Origin: an uncultured Clostridia bacterium | Lineage (GTDB): Bacteria > Bacillota > Clostridia > Monoglobales > Firm-18 | NCBI GenBank assembly: GCA_937914775.1 | Contig: CALDNB010000256.1 | Span: forward strand, 1 to 13,575 | Direction: 5' to 3' | DNA: 13,575 nucleotides | Shown here: positions 1-6,135 of the stretch, in pieces | Numbering within the stretch: the stretch's first letter is position 1 | Layout: each line of letters starts with the position of its first letter | Notes under the pieces: model-generated | What the model was told of the DNA's origin: nothing | What the model saw: only the letters and a program-made list of their open reading frames with translations | Databases searched by the model: none | Position numbers and translations under genes: made by a program

Positions 1-195
1 TTTAAGTACGAGCAGGTACAGGACAAACTTAACTTCCACGATGAAGCATCAATTCCAGCCTGGGCATACGGATATGTTTCTGCCGCAGTTAAAAATGGAA
101 TTATTACAGGTTACGAAGACGGTACATTTATGCCGGACAAAAACGTAACAAGAGCAGAAACCTGCACAATTTTAGTTAAATGTCTTAAATTGTAA
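1..195 (+). CDS. C-terminal end of an SLH-domain surface protein (partial)
   Basis: The reading frame is open from the first base and stops with TAA at 193-195, so only the last 64 residues of a longer protein are present. They form one S-layer homology repeat: an aromatic/Trp region (PAWAYGYVSAAV), the central GIITGYEDGTFMPDKNVTRAE core and a short helix ending in KCLKL. The GY-DGTF-P and TRAE signatures are diagnostic of SLH domains, which anchor exported proteins to pyruvylated secondary cell-wall polymers in Gram-positive bacteria. SLH repeats usually come in threes at one terminus, so this is probably the last of a C-terminal set. The rest of the protein and its specific job lie outside the window. 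Confidence 0.88.
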   Translation, partial: FKYEQVQDKLNFHDEASIPAWAYGYVSAAVKNGIITGYEDGTFMPDKNVTRAETCTILVKCLKL

Positions 196-197
196 AC

Positions 198-234
198 AAA
201 AAACGGCTGAACGATTTTCGTTCAGCCGTTTTTT
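198..234. terminator. Bidirectional intrinsic terminator
   Basis: A perfect 16-bp stem (198-213 pairs with 219-234) with a 5-nt loop starts just after the SLH gene stop. The stem is flanked by A-runs on the left and T-runs on the right, so it can terminate the SLH gene on the plus strand and the tail-fibre-like operon arriving on the minus strand. Confidence 0.93.
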
Positions 235-268
235 ATATGTCAAAAGGAGTCAATTATTGCATTACTTG

Positions 269-436
269 TTAATGCTTTTCAATTAATTTATCTGTTTCTT
301 CGTAAGTATATTTGCATGGAACTACATCTATTGCATCAATATATAAAAGTCCTGTTTCCTTTTGCAAAAGCATCATTCCACAGTCAGAGTAATGCCTTAC
401 AAGTTTTCTGTCATTCAAAAATTCTTCAACTACCAT
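269..436 (-). CDS. Small 55-residue protein, last gene of the tail-fibre-like operon
   Basis: A short reading frame of 55 codons plus TAA begins with ATG at 436-434. Its ribosome binding site, GGGAGGGA, is built from the last codons and stop of the upstream gene, leaving a gap of only 3 nt, which implies translational coupling. The product begins MVVEEFLNDRKLVRHYS and is acidic with scattered hydrophobic residues; no signal peptide or membrane segment is seen. A repeated small-protein theme in phage tail regions (short XkdX-like or unnamed proteins after the tail fibre) makes a phage-derived accessory protein plausible, but no specific family is recognised. Reality of the gene rests on the strong RBS, tight spacing and the terminator that follows at 234-198. 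Confidence 0.7.
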   Translation of the reverse strand: MVVEEFLNDRKLVRHYSDCGMMLLQKETGLLYIDAIDVVPCKYTYEETDKLIEKH

Positions 437-439
437 CTT

Positions 440-1693
440 TTATCCCTCCCATTCTGACAATGGTCTTATGCAATCTGCAAATATACTCCAGTTTGTAGCA
501 GTTTTATATGTTTCAACAGCGTCGTCAGGTACATAGATGGTTCCTTTACCATCTCTTATTGCAGTACTTATAAAAGCCGTCCAGTCCTCTAAAACACAGT
601 TTTCGGTGCCTATTATAAGTGTTTTCAGTTTTGAACTGTTCCCGAAAGCATAACCTTTAATATGGGTAACAGAGGGAAGTTCAACTGTTGTCAGAACATT
701 ACAATCTGAAAAAGCGCCGTAATTAACGGTTTTCACATTTTGAAATTTTGCAGTCACAACAGAACTGTAACTAAAGAAACAGCCTCTTAAAATTTCAATC
801 TTATCGTTTACTGCATCAGTAACTTTGTCCTCCATATAATCTTCTGCAGGTGTTATGCCTTTTATTTCTTCTGCCATTTCCGTAAGAGACAAAGTCTTAT
901 CAGTACCCGTTTTTTCGCGTACCGCATTTGCAAGTCTTGTCAAACTGCCCAGAACTGTGCCTCTGCCCAATAATGTGATATTGTCAAAAGTTGATACAAC
1001 GGGTGTATCATAAGACACCTGCACAGAATTTGCTGCATAAAGCCCTATCTTTGTTATGTTAAGGCTTGAAAGTCTTGTATCAAGGGGCAGTTTTCGCGTG
1101 GGTGTTTTGTATGTGACGCCATTCTTTGAAATTGTAGTTTCGCTGTAGCCGCCTGTAAAATTAATACAAATTCTTATGTGCATCTCCTGTCCGTCACACA
1201 AAGACAAATACGTATTGTTATTTCTTGCAATAACCCTCTCGTTGTCCTCGTTCCCTGTACTGCTTCCCTGTGTTCTAACAGAATCTACTCCGTTTGGTAT
1301 AACAAAACACCCGTAATAAAGACTTCCGAATGCAAGACCGTAAATCTGTTCGCCCTTTTCGTTTACTATATCAATTACAGGAGAAAAGGCGTAGGAGTTG
1401 TACGGTCTGTCTATTGAATAATCAAATTCAATTACAACTTCGTCAACATTCTCGTAATTGATTTGGGGCAGTGTTTTACGCGCCATAATATTGCAGGTTC
1501 TTTTTTCTCCCTGACTTTTTACTATTTTTAACTTCCCGTTTTCAAAAATAAAATAGTTGTCTGTTTCGGAAAATCCGTTTTGAGCAACGTACGCTTCCCA
1601 GCCGTCAGTATAAAATGAACTTATTTTAACATTTTCCGTAACTCCCGACGGCAACACGCTGAAATTTTCTTTCCATAATTCTTTAAAAGGCAC
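440..1693 (-). CDS. Phage tail-fibre / receptor-binding-like protein with BspA-type leucine-rich repeats
   Basis: A 417-residue protein starting with GTG at 1693, 4 nt after the upstream gene; GGTGAT just upstream matches the anti-Shine-Dalgarno end. Three parts are visible. Residues about 1-240 are beta-rich with many aromatic residues, resembling a jelly-roll or lectin-like fold. Residues about 243-280 contain LANAVREKTGTDKTLSLTEMA, a segment type frequent in tail-fibre proteins of Firmicutes phages. Residues about 300-410 carry BspA/LRR_5-like repeats (KTVNYGAFSDC, THIKGYAFGNSSKLKTL) and end with TIYVPDDAVETYKTATNW, the usual closing motif of such repeats. There is no signal peptide, which fits a virion or particle component rather than a secreted adhesin. 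The likely role is receptor binding at the tip of a tail or tail-like particle; this is inference from domain style and operon context. Confidence 0.72.
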   Translation of the reverse strand: MPFKELWKENFSVLPSGVTENVKISSFYTDGWEAYVAQNGFSETDNYFIFENGKLKIVKSQGEKRTCNIMARKTLPQINYENVDEVVIEFDYSIDRPYNSYAFSPVIDIVNEKGEQIYGLAFGSLYYGCFVIPNGVDSVRTQGSSTGNEDNERVIARNNNTYLSLCDGQEMHIRICINFTGGYSETTISKNGVTYKTPTRKLPLDTRLSSLNITKIGLYAANSVQVSYDTPVVSTFDNITLLGRGTVLGSLTRLANAVREKTGTDKTLSLTEMAEEIKGITPAEDYMEDKVTDAVNDKIEILRGCFFSYSSVVTAKFQNVKTVNYGAFSDCNVLTTVELPSVTHIKGYAFGNSSKLKTLIIGTENCVLEDWTAFISTAIRDGKGTIYVPDDAVETYKTATNWSIFADCIRPLSEWEG

Positions 1694-1697
1694 GTTA

Positions 1698-2300
1698 TCA
1701 CCAACTTCCTTTTAAAATACAGTCGTCAACATAAGACTGTACCTCTGCTTTGTCTTGTTCTGTCCAGTAATCAATGCCCTTAACCGGTGCATCTCCCTTG
1801 TCGCCTTTATTTCCTTTTTCTCCTTTTGGGATTGTGAATTTCAGGCGTACCTCTTTGCTGTTCCCCACATTTTCTACCGCCGCAGGCTGTCCGCTTTCAC
1901 AGGTTACCGTTTCATCTACCGCAACCTTCACGGTGTACAGTTTATTTGCTACGATATAGTCGTCTGAAATAAAGCCGTCAATCTGAAGTACTAACGGCAT
2001 AAACCTTATAAAAGACTGCCCTTTTTGCACTTCAAAGCCTATTTTCAAAACACCCTTTTCCACTCTGTCGCCTGAAAGCACTACCACATACTTTCCGTCA
2101 ACAAACTGGGGAGTAACCATATCCTGTACGCCTGACGCGGTGTAAATGTAGGCGAAAACCGCCTCGGCACCCAAATTTTCGGGAAATGCTGCGTTAATCT
2201 TAATGCTGTTGTCTTCGCCCTCAAAAAAGATGTTGGCATTGTCAATGTCCGCAATTTTTCCCTGTTGTGAAAAAGTCACATTTACCTCTTTCACTTTCAT
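1698..2300 (-). CDS. Phage baseplate/tail-fibre adaptor-like protein (BppU N-terminal-like) with short collagen-like segment
   Basis: A 200-residue protein. The chosen start is ATG at 2300-2298, preceded by GGAAAGGA; an ATG immediately upstream (2303) is possible but too close to the RBS. The frame continues upstream to 2432 but crosses the carD promoter and has no RBS there. Residues 1-150 look like the beta-rich N-terminal domain of phage baseplate upper proteins (DUF2479-like: alternating strands, LPLVLQI-type segment read here as MPLVLQIDGF). Residues 160-171 are four collagen-like G-x-y triplets (GEKGNKGDKGDA), followed by PVKGIDYWTEQDKAEV, a motif common in Firmicutes phage tail proteins. 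It probably tethers the fibre encoded next to a baseplate. No other structural phage genes are in the window, so it could be a domesticated remnant. Confidence 0.72.
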   Translation of the reverse strand: MKVKEVNVTFSQQGKIADIDNANIFFEGEDNSIKINAAFPENLGAEAVFAYIYTASGVQDMVTPQFVDGKYVVVLSGDRVEKGVLKIGFEVQKGQSFIRFMPLVLQIDGFISDDYIVANKLYTVKVAVDETVTCESGQPAAVENVGNSKEVRLKFTIPKGEKGNKGDKGDAPVKGIDYWTEQDKAEVQSYVDDCILKGSW

Positions 2301-2341
2301 CATTCCTTTCCATTTTATTAGGTGTTTCCCACCCGATTTAA

Positions 2342-2350
2342 AGTATAGCA
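2342..2350 (-). promoter_or_regulatory. Likely extended -10 promoter of the tail-fibre-like operon
   Basis: On the minus strand the sequence TGCTATACT forms an extended -10 element (TG-n-TATACT) about 35 nt upstream of the ATG at 2300. No good -35 hexamer sits at the standard distance (TTGTCG is 22 nt away), which is typical for extended -10 promoters. It is divergent from the carD promoter about 70 bp away. Confidence 0.5.
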
Positions 2351-2415
2351 GTAAAAATACGACAGTGCGCGACAACTTTTGTATATTTTTTTGATAGTTT
2401 TTATTTAAAAAATCT

Positions 2416-2444
2416 TTGACAAAATGCGACATTGGTAGTATAAT
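2416..2444 (+). promoter_or_regulatory. Perfect-consensus sigma-A promoter of the CarD-family gene
   Basis: TTGACA at 2416-2421 and TATAAT at 2439-2444 are separated by exactly 17 nt. Transcription should begin near 2451, giving a leader of about 20 nt that contains the GGGGG ribosome binding site. Confidence 0.93.
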
Positions 2445-2471
2445 TTAATTGTGGAGTTTGGGGGCAATATT

Positions 2472-2963
2472 ATGTACAATATAGGTGACAAGATAGTTTA
2501 TCCCATGCACGGTGCAGGGATAATAGAGGCAATTGAAGTAAAAAAATTCCTTAAAGAAAAAAAATCATATTATATTATGAAAATAGCAACAAGCGGTATG
2601 GTTTTGATGATTCCCACAGATAATACCGAGGAAATCGGTGTAAGAAGCATCGTTGATAAACAGACTGCTTTAAAAGTTATTAAAGAGTTTTCAACTCCTG
2701 TGGGCGAATTTAACGATAACTGGAACAAGCGTTACCGTGAAAATATGCTTAAAATAAGAACAGGCAATATTTTTGAGGTACTAAAAGTCGTTAAAGATTT
2801 AATGGTACACGACAAACAAAAAGGTCTTTCCACAGGTGAAAGAAAAATGCTTAACAACTCCAAACACATTTTATTAAGCGAACTTGTTCTTGCACAAAGC
2901 AAAGATTATACATATTTAGATAAAATATTAGAAGAAGAAATAGAAAAACTCACCCAAGGGTGA
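2472..2963 (+). CDS. CarD family transcriptional regulator (CdnL-like)
   Basis: A 163-residue protein. The start is ATG at 2472, with GGGGG at 2460-2464 and 7-nt spacing; an upstream in-frame GTG at 2451 coincides with the predicted transcription start and is rejected. Residues 1-60 form the CarD/TRCF RNA-polymerase-interacting domain (IGDKIVYPMHGAGIIEAIE, then YYIMKIATSGMVLMIPTDNTEEIGVR). The C-terminal half is helical (NKRYRENMLKIRTGNIFEVLKVVKDLM, KGLSTGERKMLNNSKHILLSELVLA), matching the family's DNA-contacting helical domain. Length is normal for the family (about 160). CarD/CdnL proteins bind the RNA polymerase beta subunit and stabilise open complexes, especially at rRNA and growth-related promoters. 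The gene is monocistronic, with its own promoter and terminator. Confidence 0.93.
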   Translation: MYNIGDKIVYPMHGAGIIEAIEVKKFLKEKKSYYIMKIATSGMVLMIPTDNTEEIGVRSIVDKQTALKVIKEFSTPVGEFNDNWNKRYRENMLKIRTGNIFEVLKVVKDLMVHDKQKGLSTGERKMLNNSKHILLSELVLAQSKDYTYLDKILEEEIEKLTQG

Positions 2964-2970
2964 GTTTTTT
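2944..2970 (+). terminator. Intrinsic terminator overlapping the carD-like stop codon
   Basis: A 12-bp stem (2944-2955 pairs with 2958-2969) with a minimal loop is followed by T residues. The left arm lies within the last codons (…LTQG) and the TGA stop sits in the right arm, so coding sequence and terminator share bases. Confidence 0.88.
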
Positions 2971-2973
2971 TAA

Positions 2974-3172
2974 TGAATTGCCTTTGGCATGAATTGGCTT
3001 ACGCCATGAATTCTCGCTAACGCTTCCGTGAATAGAAATTCAAGGAATTTCATTTTGGTTGAAAACCGCACACGGTTTTCTTCCATAATGCACATTCGTG
3101 CAATTCATGAGACGTATGTCTCAATTCATGAAAATTCTATTTTCAATTCATGACAACGCAGTTGTCATTTCA
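2974..3172. repeat. Modular hairpin array with 5-nt linkers (nested palindromic element)
   Basis: The whole gap between two convergent genes is built of short perfect hairpins. Hairpins: 2979-2989 (TGCC/GGCA), 2995-3006 (TGGC/GCCA), 3035-3051 (GAAATTC/GAATTTC), 3061-3080 (GAAAACCG/CGGTTTTC), 3089-3102 (TGCAC/GTGCA), 3108-3123 (TGAGAC/GTCTCA), 3129-3145 (TGAAAAT/ATTTTCA), 3151-3167 (TGACAAC/GTTGTCA). A less regular unit sits at 3012-3028. Linkers on the left are TGAAT (2974, 2990, 3007, 3029); linkers on the right are ATTCA (3103, 3124, 3146) and ATTTCA (3167). TGAAT is the reverse complement of ATTCA, so linkers can pair across the array. No coding frame or promoter is seen inside. Resemblance is to REP/MITE-like intergenic elements; no family name can be assigned. 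Confidence 0.85.
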
Positions 3173-3178
3173 CTCATT

Positions 3179-5170
3179 TTAAGATATATCGGTTAAATCT
3201 ATATACTGTTTTCCGTTCTTGGCAATATGTTCCTTTCTGCCCTGAAGATTGTCTCCCAAAAGCAGTTCAAACTTTGCCTGTACCAAAGTAGCATCATTTT
3301 CGGGAACTACCTTTATAAGACGTCTTGTTTCGGGGTTCATTGTTGTCTGCCACATCATATCGGGCTGGTTTTCACCAAGACCTTTACTTCTTTGAATGGT
3401 GTATTTTTCACCCTCTAATTTTTCCATTATTTCTGCTTTTTCAGCCTCGGTGTATGCAAAATATGACTTCTCTTTCTTGCCCTGAAGTGCTATTTCATAA
3501 AGAGGAGACTCCGCTATATACACATATCCCTGCTCAATAAGGGTTGGCATAAGACGATAAAACATCGTTAAAACAAGCGTTCTAATCTGGTAGCCGTCAA
3601 CATCGGCATCGGTACATATTATAATTTTATTCCATCTTAAGTTTTCAAGGTCAAAGGTGTTAAAATCCTTGTTATGCTTTGACTTTGCCTCGACACCGCA
3701 ACCTAAAACCTTAATTAAATCTACTATAATGTCACTTTTAAAGATTTTGTTAAAGTCTGCTTTTAAGCAGTTTAAAATTTTACCTCTTATTGCCATTATA
3801 GCCTGAAATTCTGCATCACGGCCAAGTTTACAGGAGCCAAGAGCACTGTCACCCTCAACTATATAAAGTTCACGTTTTTTTATGTCTTTTGTTCTGCAGT
3901 CAACAAACTTTTTAACACGGGACAGGACGTCGGTATTTCCGCTTAACATCTTTTTAACGTTAATACGCTGTTTTTCCGCACTTTCACGGCTTCGCTTGTT
4001 AATTAATACCTGCTCTGCAATCTTTTCCGCATCTGCCTTGTTTTCAATTAAAAACACCTCAAAGTTTTCTTTTAAGAAGTCCGTCATTGCTTCTTGTATA
4101 AACTTGTTGGTAATAGATTTTTTAGTCTGATTTTCGTAACTTGTTACAGTTGAAAAGGAACTGCTTACAAGGCACAGACAGTCAGCCACGTCAGCAAACA
4201 AAATCTTGCTTTCATTTTTGTTGTATTTGTTGTTGGTTTTAAGATACTGGTCGATTACTGCTACAAAAGCACTTTTTACCGCCTTGTCGGGAGAACCGCC
4301 GTACTCTAAGAAACTTGAGTTGTGATAGTATTCCAAAACCGACACCTGAGGATTAAAGCAAAAGGCAACAGACAGTTTTACCTTGTATTCGGGCTTGTCC
4401 TCTCTGTCTTTACCGCGTCTTTCCGCCTCATAATATACGGGGGTGGAAATTGCTTTTTCCCCTGCTAATTCTTCAAGATAGTCAGTTATACCTTTCTCGT
4501 ATAAAAACTCTGTAGTTTCAAAATCCATTTCTTCCGTCTGGTTTTTGAACACGAATTTTACGCCGTTATTTACTACCGCCTGTTTTTTGATTACATTTAA
4601 AAAGTATTCCGAAGGAATGTCAATGTCGGTAAACACTTCAAGGTCGGGACGCCATGTAATCTTTGTTCCCGTAGCCTTAAATCTTGTAGGCTCACTGGAT
4701 AGTCCGCCCACATTTTCGCCCTTTTCAAAATGAAGTGTATATATGTTTCCGTCACGCTTTACCTCTACGTCCATATATTCTGATGCATACTGGGTAGCAC
4801 AGGCACCAAGACCGTTAAGACCTAATGAGAACTCGTAATTGTCTCCGCTGTTGTTGTTGTACTTACCACCTGCATACATTTCGCAGAATATCAGTTCCCA
4901 GTTGTATCTTCCCTCTTTTTCGTTGTAGCCTACAGGGATACCTCGTCCGTGGTCCTCAACAGTAATTGAGCCGTCGCGAAAATGGGTTATTTCTATTAAG
5001 TTTCCGTAGCCCTCACGAGCCTCGTCTATTGAATTGGATAAAATTTCAAAAAAGGAATGACAACAGCCGTCAAGACCGTCTGACCCGAATATTACTCCGG
5101 GACGGGCTCTTACTCTCTCCGCACCTTTTAGTGACGATATTGAACTGTCATCGTAATTTTGTTTGCTCAT
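3179..5170 (-). CDS. Divergent type II DNA topoisomerase B subunit (GyrB/ParE-like)
   Basis: A 663-residue protein with the full GyrB/ParE order. An N-terminal GHKL ATPase domain has EILSNSIDEA with E42 and N46, EDHGRGIP with D73, and GLNGLGACATQYAS. A transducer domain follows. The C-terminal TOPRIM domain has YIVEGDSALGS with E439, CTDADVDGYQIRTL with D521/D523, and QRSKGLGENQPDMMW. Catalytic acids are intact, so it should bind ATP and form the Mg-dependent cleavage site with a partner A subunit. It departs from typical GyrB/ParE at usually conserved places (GVIFGS for GMYIG; GDSALGSCKLGRD for GDSAGGSAKQGRD; DGYQIRTL for DGAHIRTL), suggesting a paralogous subfamily rather than housekeeping gyrase. 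No GyrA/ParC-like gene is adjacent: downstream is the hairpin array and a convergent gene. Start ATG at 5170 has AAAGGA nearby and lies 5 nt after the lipoprotein gene, implying co-transcription. Confidence 0.9.
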   Translation of the reverse strand: MSKQNYDDSSISSLKGAERVRARPGVIFGSDGLDGCCHSFFEILSNSIDEAREGYGNLIEITHFRDGSITVEDHGRGIPVGYNEKEGRYNWELIFCEMYAGGKYNNNSGDNYEFSLGLNGLGACATQYASEYMDVEVKRDGNIYTLHFEKGENVGGLSSEPTRFKATGTKITWRPDLEVFTDIDIPSEYFLNVIKKQAVVNNGVKFVFKNQTEEMDFETTEFLYEKGITDYLEELAGEKAISTPVYYEAERRGKDREDKPEYKVKLSVAFCFNPQVSVLEYYHNSSFLEYGGSPDKAVKSAFVAVIDQYLKTNNKYNKNESKILFADVADCLCLVSSSFSTVTSYENQTKKSITNKFIQEAMTDFLKENFEVFLIENKADAEKIAEQVLINKRSRESAEKQRINVKKMLSGNTDVLSRVKKFVDCRTKDIKKRELYIVEGDSALGSCKLGRDAEFQAIMAIRGKILNCLKADFNKIFKSDIIVDLIKVLGCGVEAKSKHNKDFNTFDLENLRWNKIIICTDADVDGYQIRTLVLTMFYRLMPTLIEQGYVYIAESPLYEIALQGKKEKSYFAYTEAEKAEIMEKLEGEKYTIQRSKGLGENQPDMMWQTTMNPETRRLIKVVPENDATLVQAKFELLLGDNLQGRKEHIAKNGKQYIDLTDIS

Positions 5171-5175
5171 TTTTT

Positions 5176-6033
5176 TCAGTCCTTTCGGATTGCTTTTATA
5201 AGTGTATTTGTATTATCTCTCATTTTATCAAAATAAACATTTGGTAAATCATTTTTGTCCCCTGTAACTATCGGGTCTAACATATAAATCTCTGCTCCCG
5301 TTTCTCTGGCAATTGTGTCTGCGGTGTCTGTTTCGTACTGTGGCTCTGCAAGTATTATTTTTACTCCCGTTTCCTTTACCATATCGGTAGTTTCCACCAG
5401 TTCTTTAACAGATGGCTCCTCACCGTGGTCGCTCATTATAGTTCCCATAACGGTTAAATTGTACTGGTTTGCAAAGTAGTCAAATGCCTCGTGGCAGGTA
5501 ATTACTTTTGCTCCGCCAAAGTCTGCGGTTTTTATTTCGCCGTCAAGTCCGTCAAGCATCTTCTTATACTTTTCTCGGTTTGCGCTTATTTTATCGCCAA
5601 ACTGCGGCAAATCCTTTATAAGTTTTTCGCATATATTATCAAGCATAATTTTTGCGTTAGAGGGTGTAAGCCATATATGGGAGTTGTGGTTATACGGCGT
5701 TACGCCTTGTGACAAATCTGCAGTGTTTAAGTTCGGCAACTGCGCCGTGATTTTATTTATAAAACTTTCCATTCCAAGACCGTTTGTAACAAACAAGTCC
5801 GCTTTTTCAAGATTTTTTAAATCATCAGGGAGTAACACATAGTCGTGAAGACAACCTGTGTCTGCAGGTGCAAGTAGAGAAACATCTATTTCGCCAATGC
5901 CCTCTGTTGCCATTTTTGTTATAAGCATTACAGGGTAAAATGACGCCACAACATTATATTTTTCTTCTTTTGGTGCAGTGGTACAGCCCCCAAGAAGACA
6001 TATTATAAGTAACAAGCATATTATCCTTTTCAT
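5176..6033 (-). CDS. Zinc/manganese ABC transporter substrate-binding lipoprotein (ZnuA/AdcA-like)
   Basis: A 285-residue lipoprotein. The N-terminus (MKRIICLLLIICLLGGC) is a signal peptide with a lipobox ending at C17, so the mature protein is anchored to the outer face of the membrane. It follows the cluster A-I solute-binding fold: YPVMLITKMATEG, then CLHDY (H63), NSHIWLTP (H119), TCHEAFDYFA (H181) and AEPQYETD (E230) supply the usual three-His plus acidic metal site. The His-rich loop typical of many ZnuA proteins is absent. The family delivers Zn(II) or Mn(II) to an ABC permease. No permease or ATPase gene lies nearby; the next gene in the operon, 5 nt downstream, is the topoisomerase B subunit. 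RBS is AGGTGAG before ATG 6033. Metal specificity cannot be decided from the sequence. Confidence 0.88.
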   Translation of the reverse strand: MKRIICLLLIICLLGGCTTAPKEEKYNVVASFYPVMLITKMATEGIGEIDVSLLAPADTGCLHDYVLLPDDLKNLEKADLFVTNGLGMESFINKITAQLPNLNTADLSQGVTPYNHNSHIWLTPSNAKIMLDNICEKLIKDLPQFGDKISANREKYKKMLDGLDGEIKTADFGGAKVITCHEAFDYFANQYNLTVMGTIMSDHGEEPSVKELVETTDMVKETGVKIILAEPQYETDTADTIARETGAEIYMLDPIVTGDKNDLPNVYFDKMRDNTNTLIKAIRKD

Positions 6034-6050
6034 AAACTCACCTAATCTTT

Positions 6051-6079
6051 ATTTTACCATATTCACAAATTAAAATCAA
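6051..6079 (-). promoter_or_regulatory. Promoter of the lipoprotein-topoisomerase operon
   Basis: On the minus strand TTGATT (6079-6074) and TAAAAT (6056-6051) are spaced 17 nt. Transcription should begin near 6044, leaving a short leader before ATG 6033. It is divergent from the promoter at 6091. No metal-regulator box could be identified with confidence. Confidence 0.75.
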
Positions 6080-6090
6080 GAGCAGTAAAA

Positions 6091-6119
6091 TTGACTTTTC
6101 CGTAAAGAAATGTTACAAT
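6091..6119 (+). promoter_or_regulatory. Promoter of the GH26-like gene
   Basis: TTGACT at 6091-6096 and TACAAT at 6114-6119 are 17 nt apart. The -10 overlaps an upstream in-frame ATG (6118), which therefore cannot be the translation start; the predicted transcript begins near 6126, only about 10 nt before ATG 6136. Confidence 0.85.
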
Positions 6120-6135
6120 GTTTTCGGGTGATTAT

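Noticed and set aside
2301..2432. N-terminal extension of the baseplate-like protein to 2432
   Set aside because: It has no RBS, crosses the perfect carD promoter and the likely operon promoter, and a well-placed RBS exists before ATG 2300.
3108..3167. Intrinsic terminator for the topoisomerase-like gene
   Set aside because: The hairpins are perfect, but none is followed by a T-run on the minus strand, so termination there is not supported.
2974..3172. CRISPR array
   Set aside because: Repeated units are only 5-nt linkers and the spacers are palindromes; there are no 24-37 nt direct repeats or regular spacer lengths.
6118..6135. Upstream ATG for the GH26-like protein
   Set aside because: The ATG is part of the -10 hexamer TACAAT-G, so it is upstream of the transcript; ATG 6136 has an RBS and starts a typical export signal.
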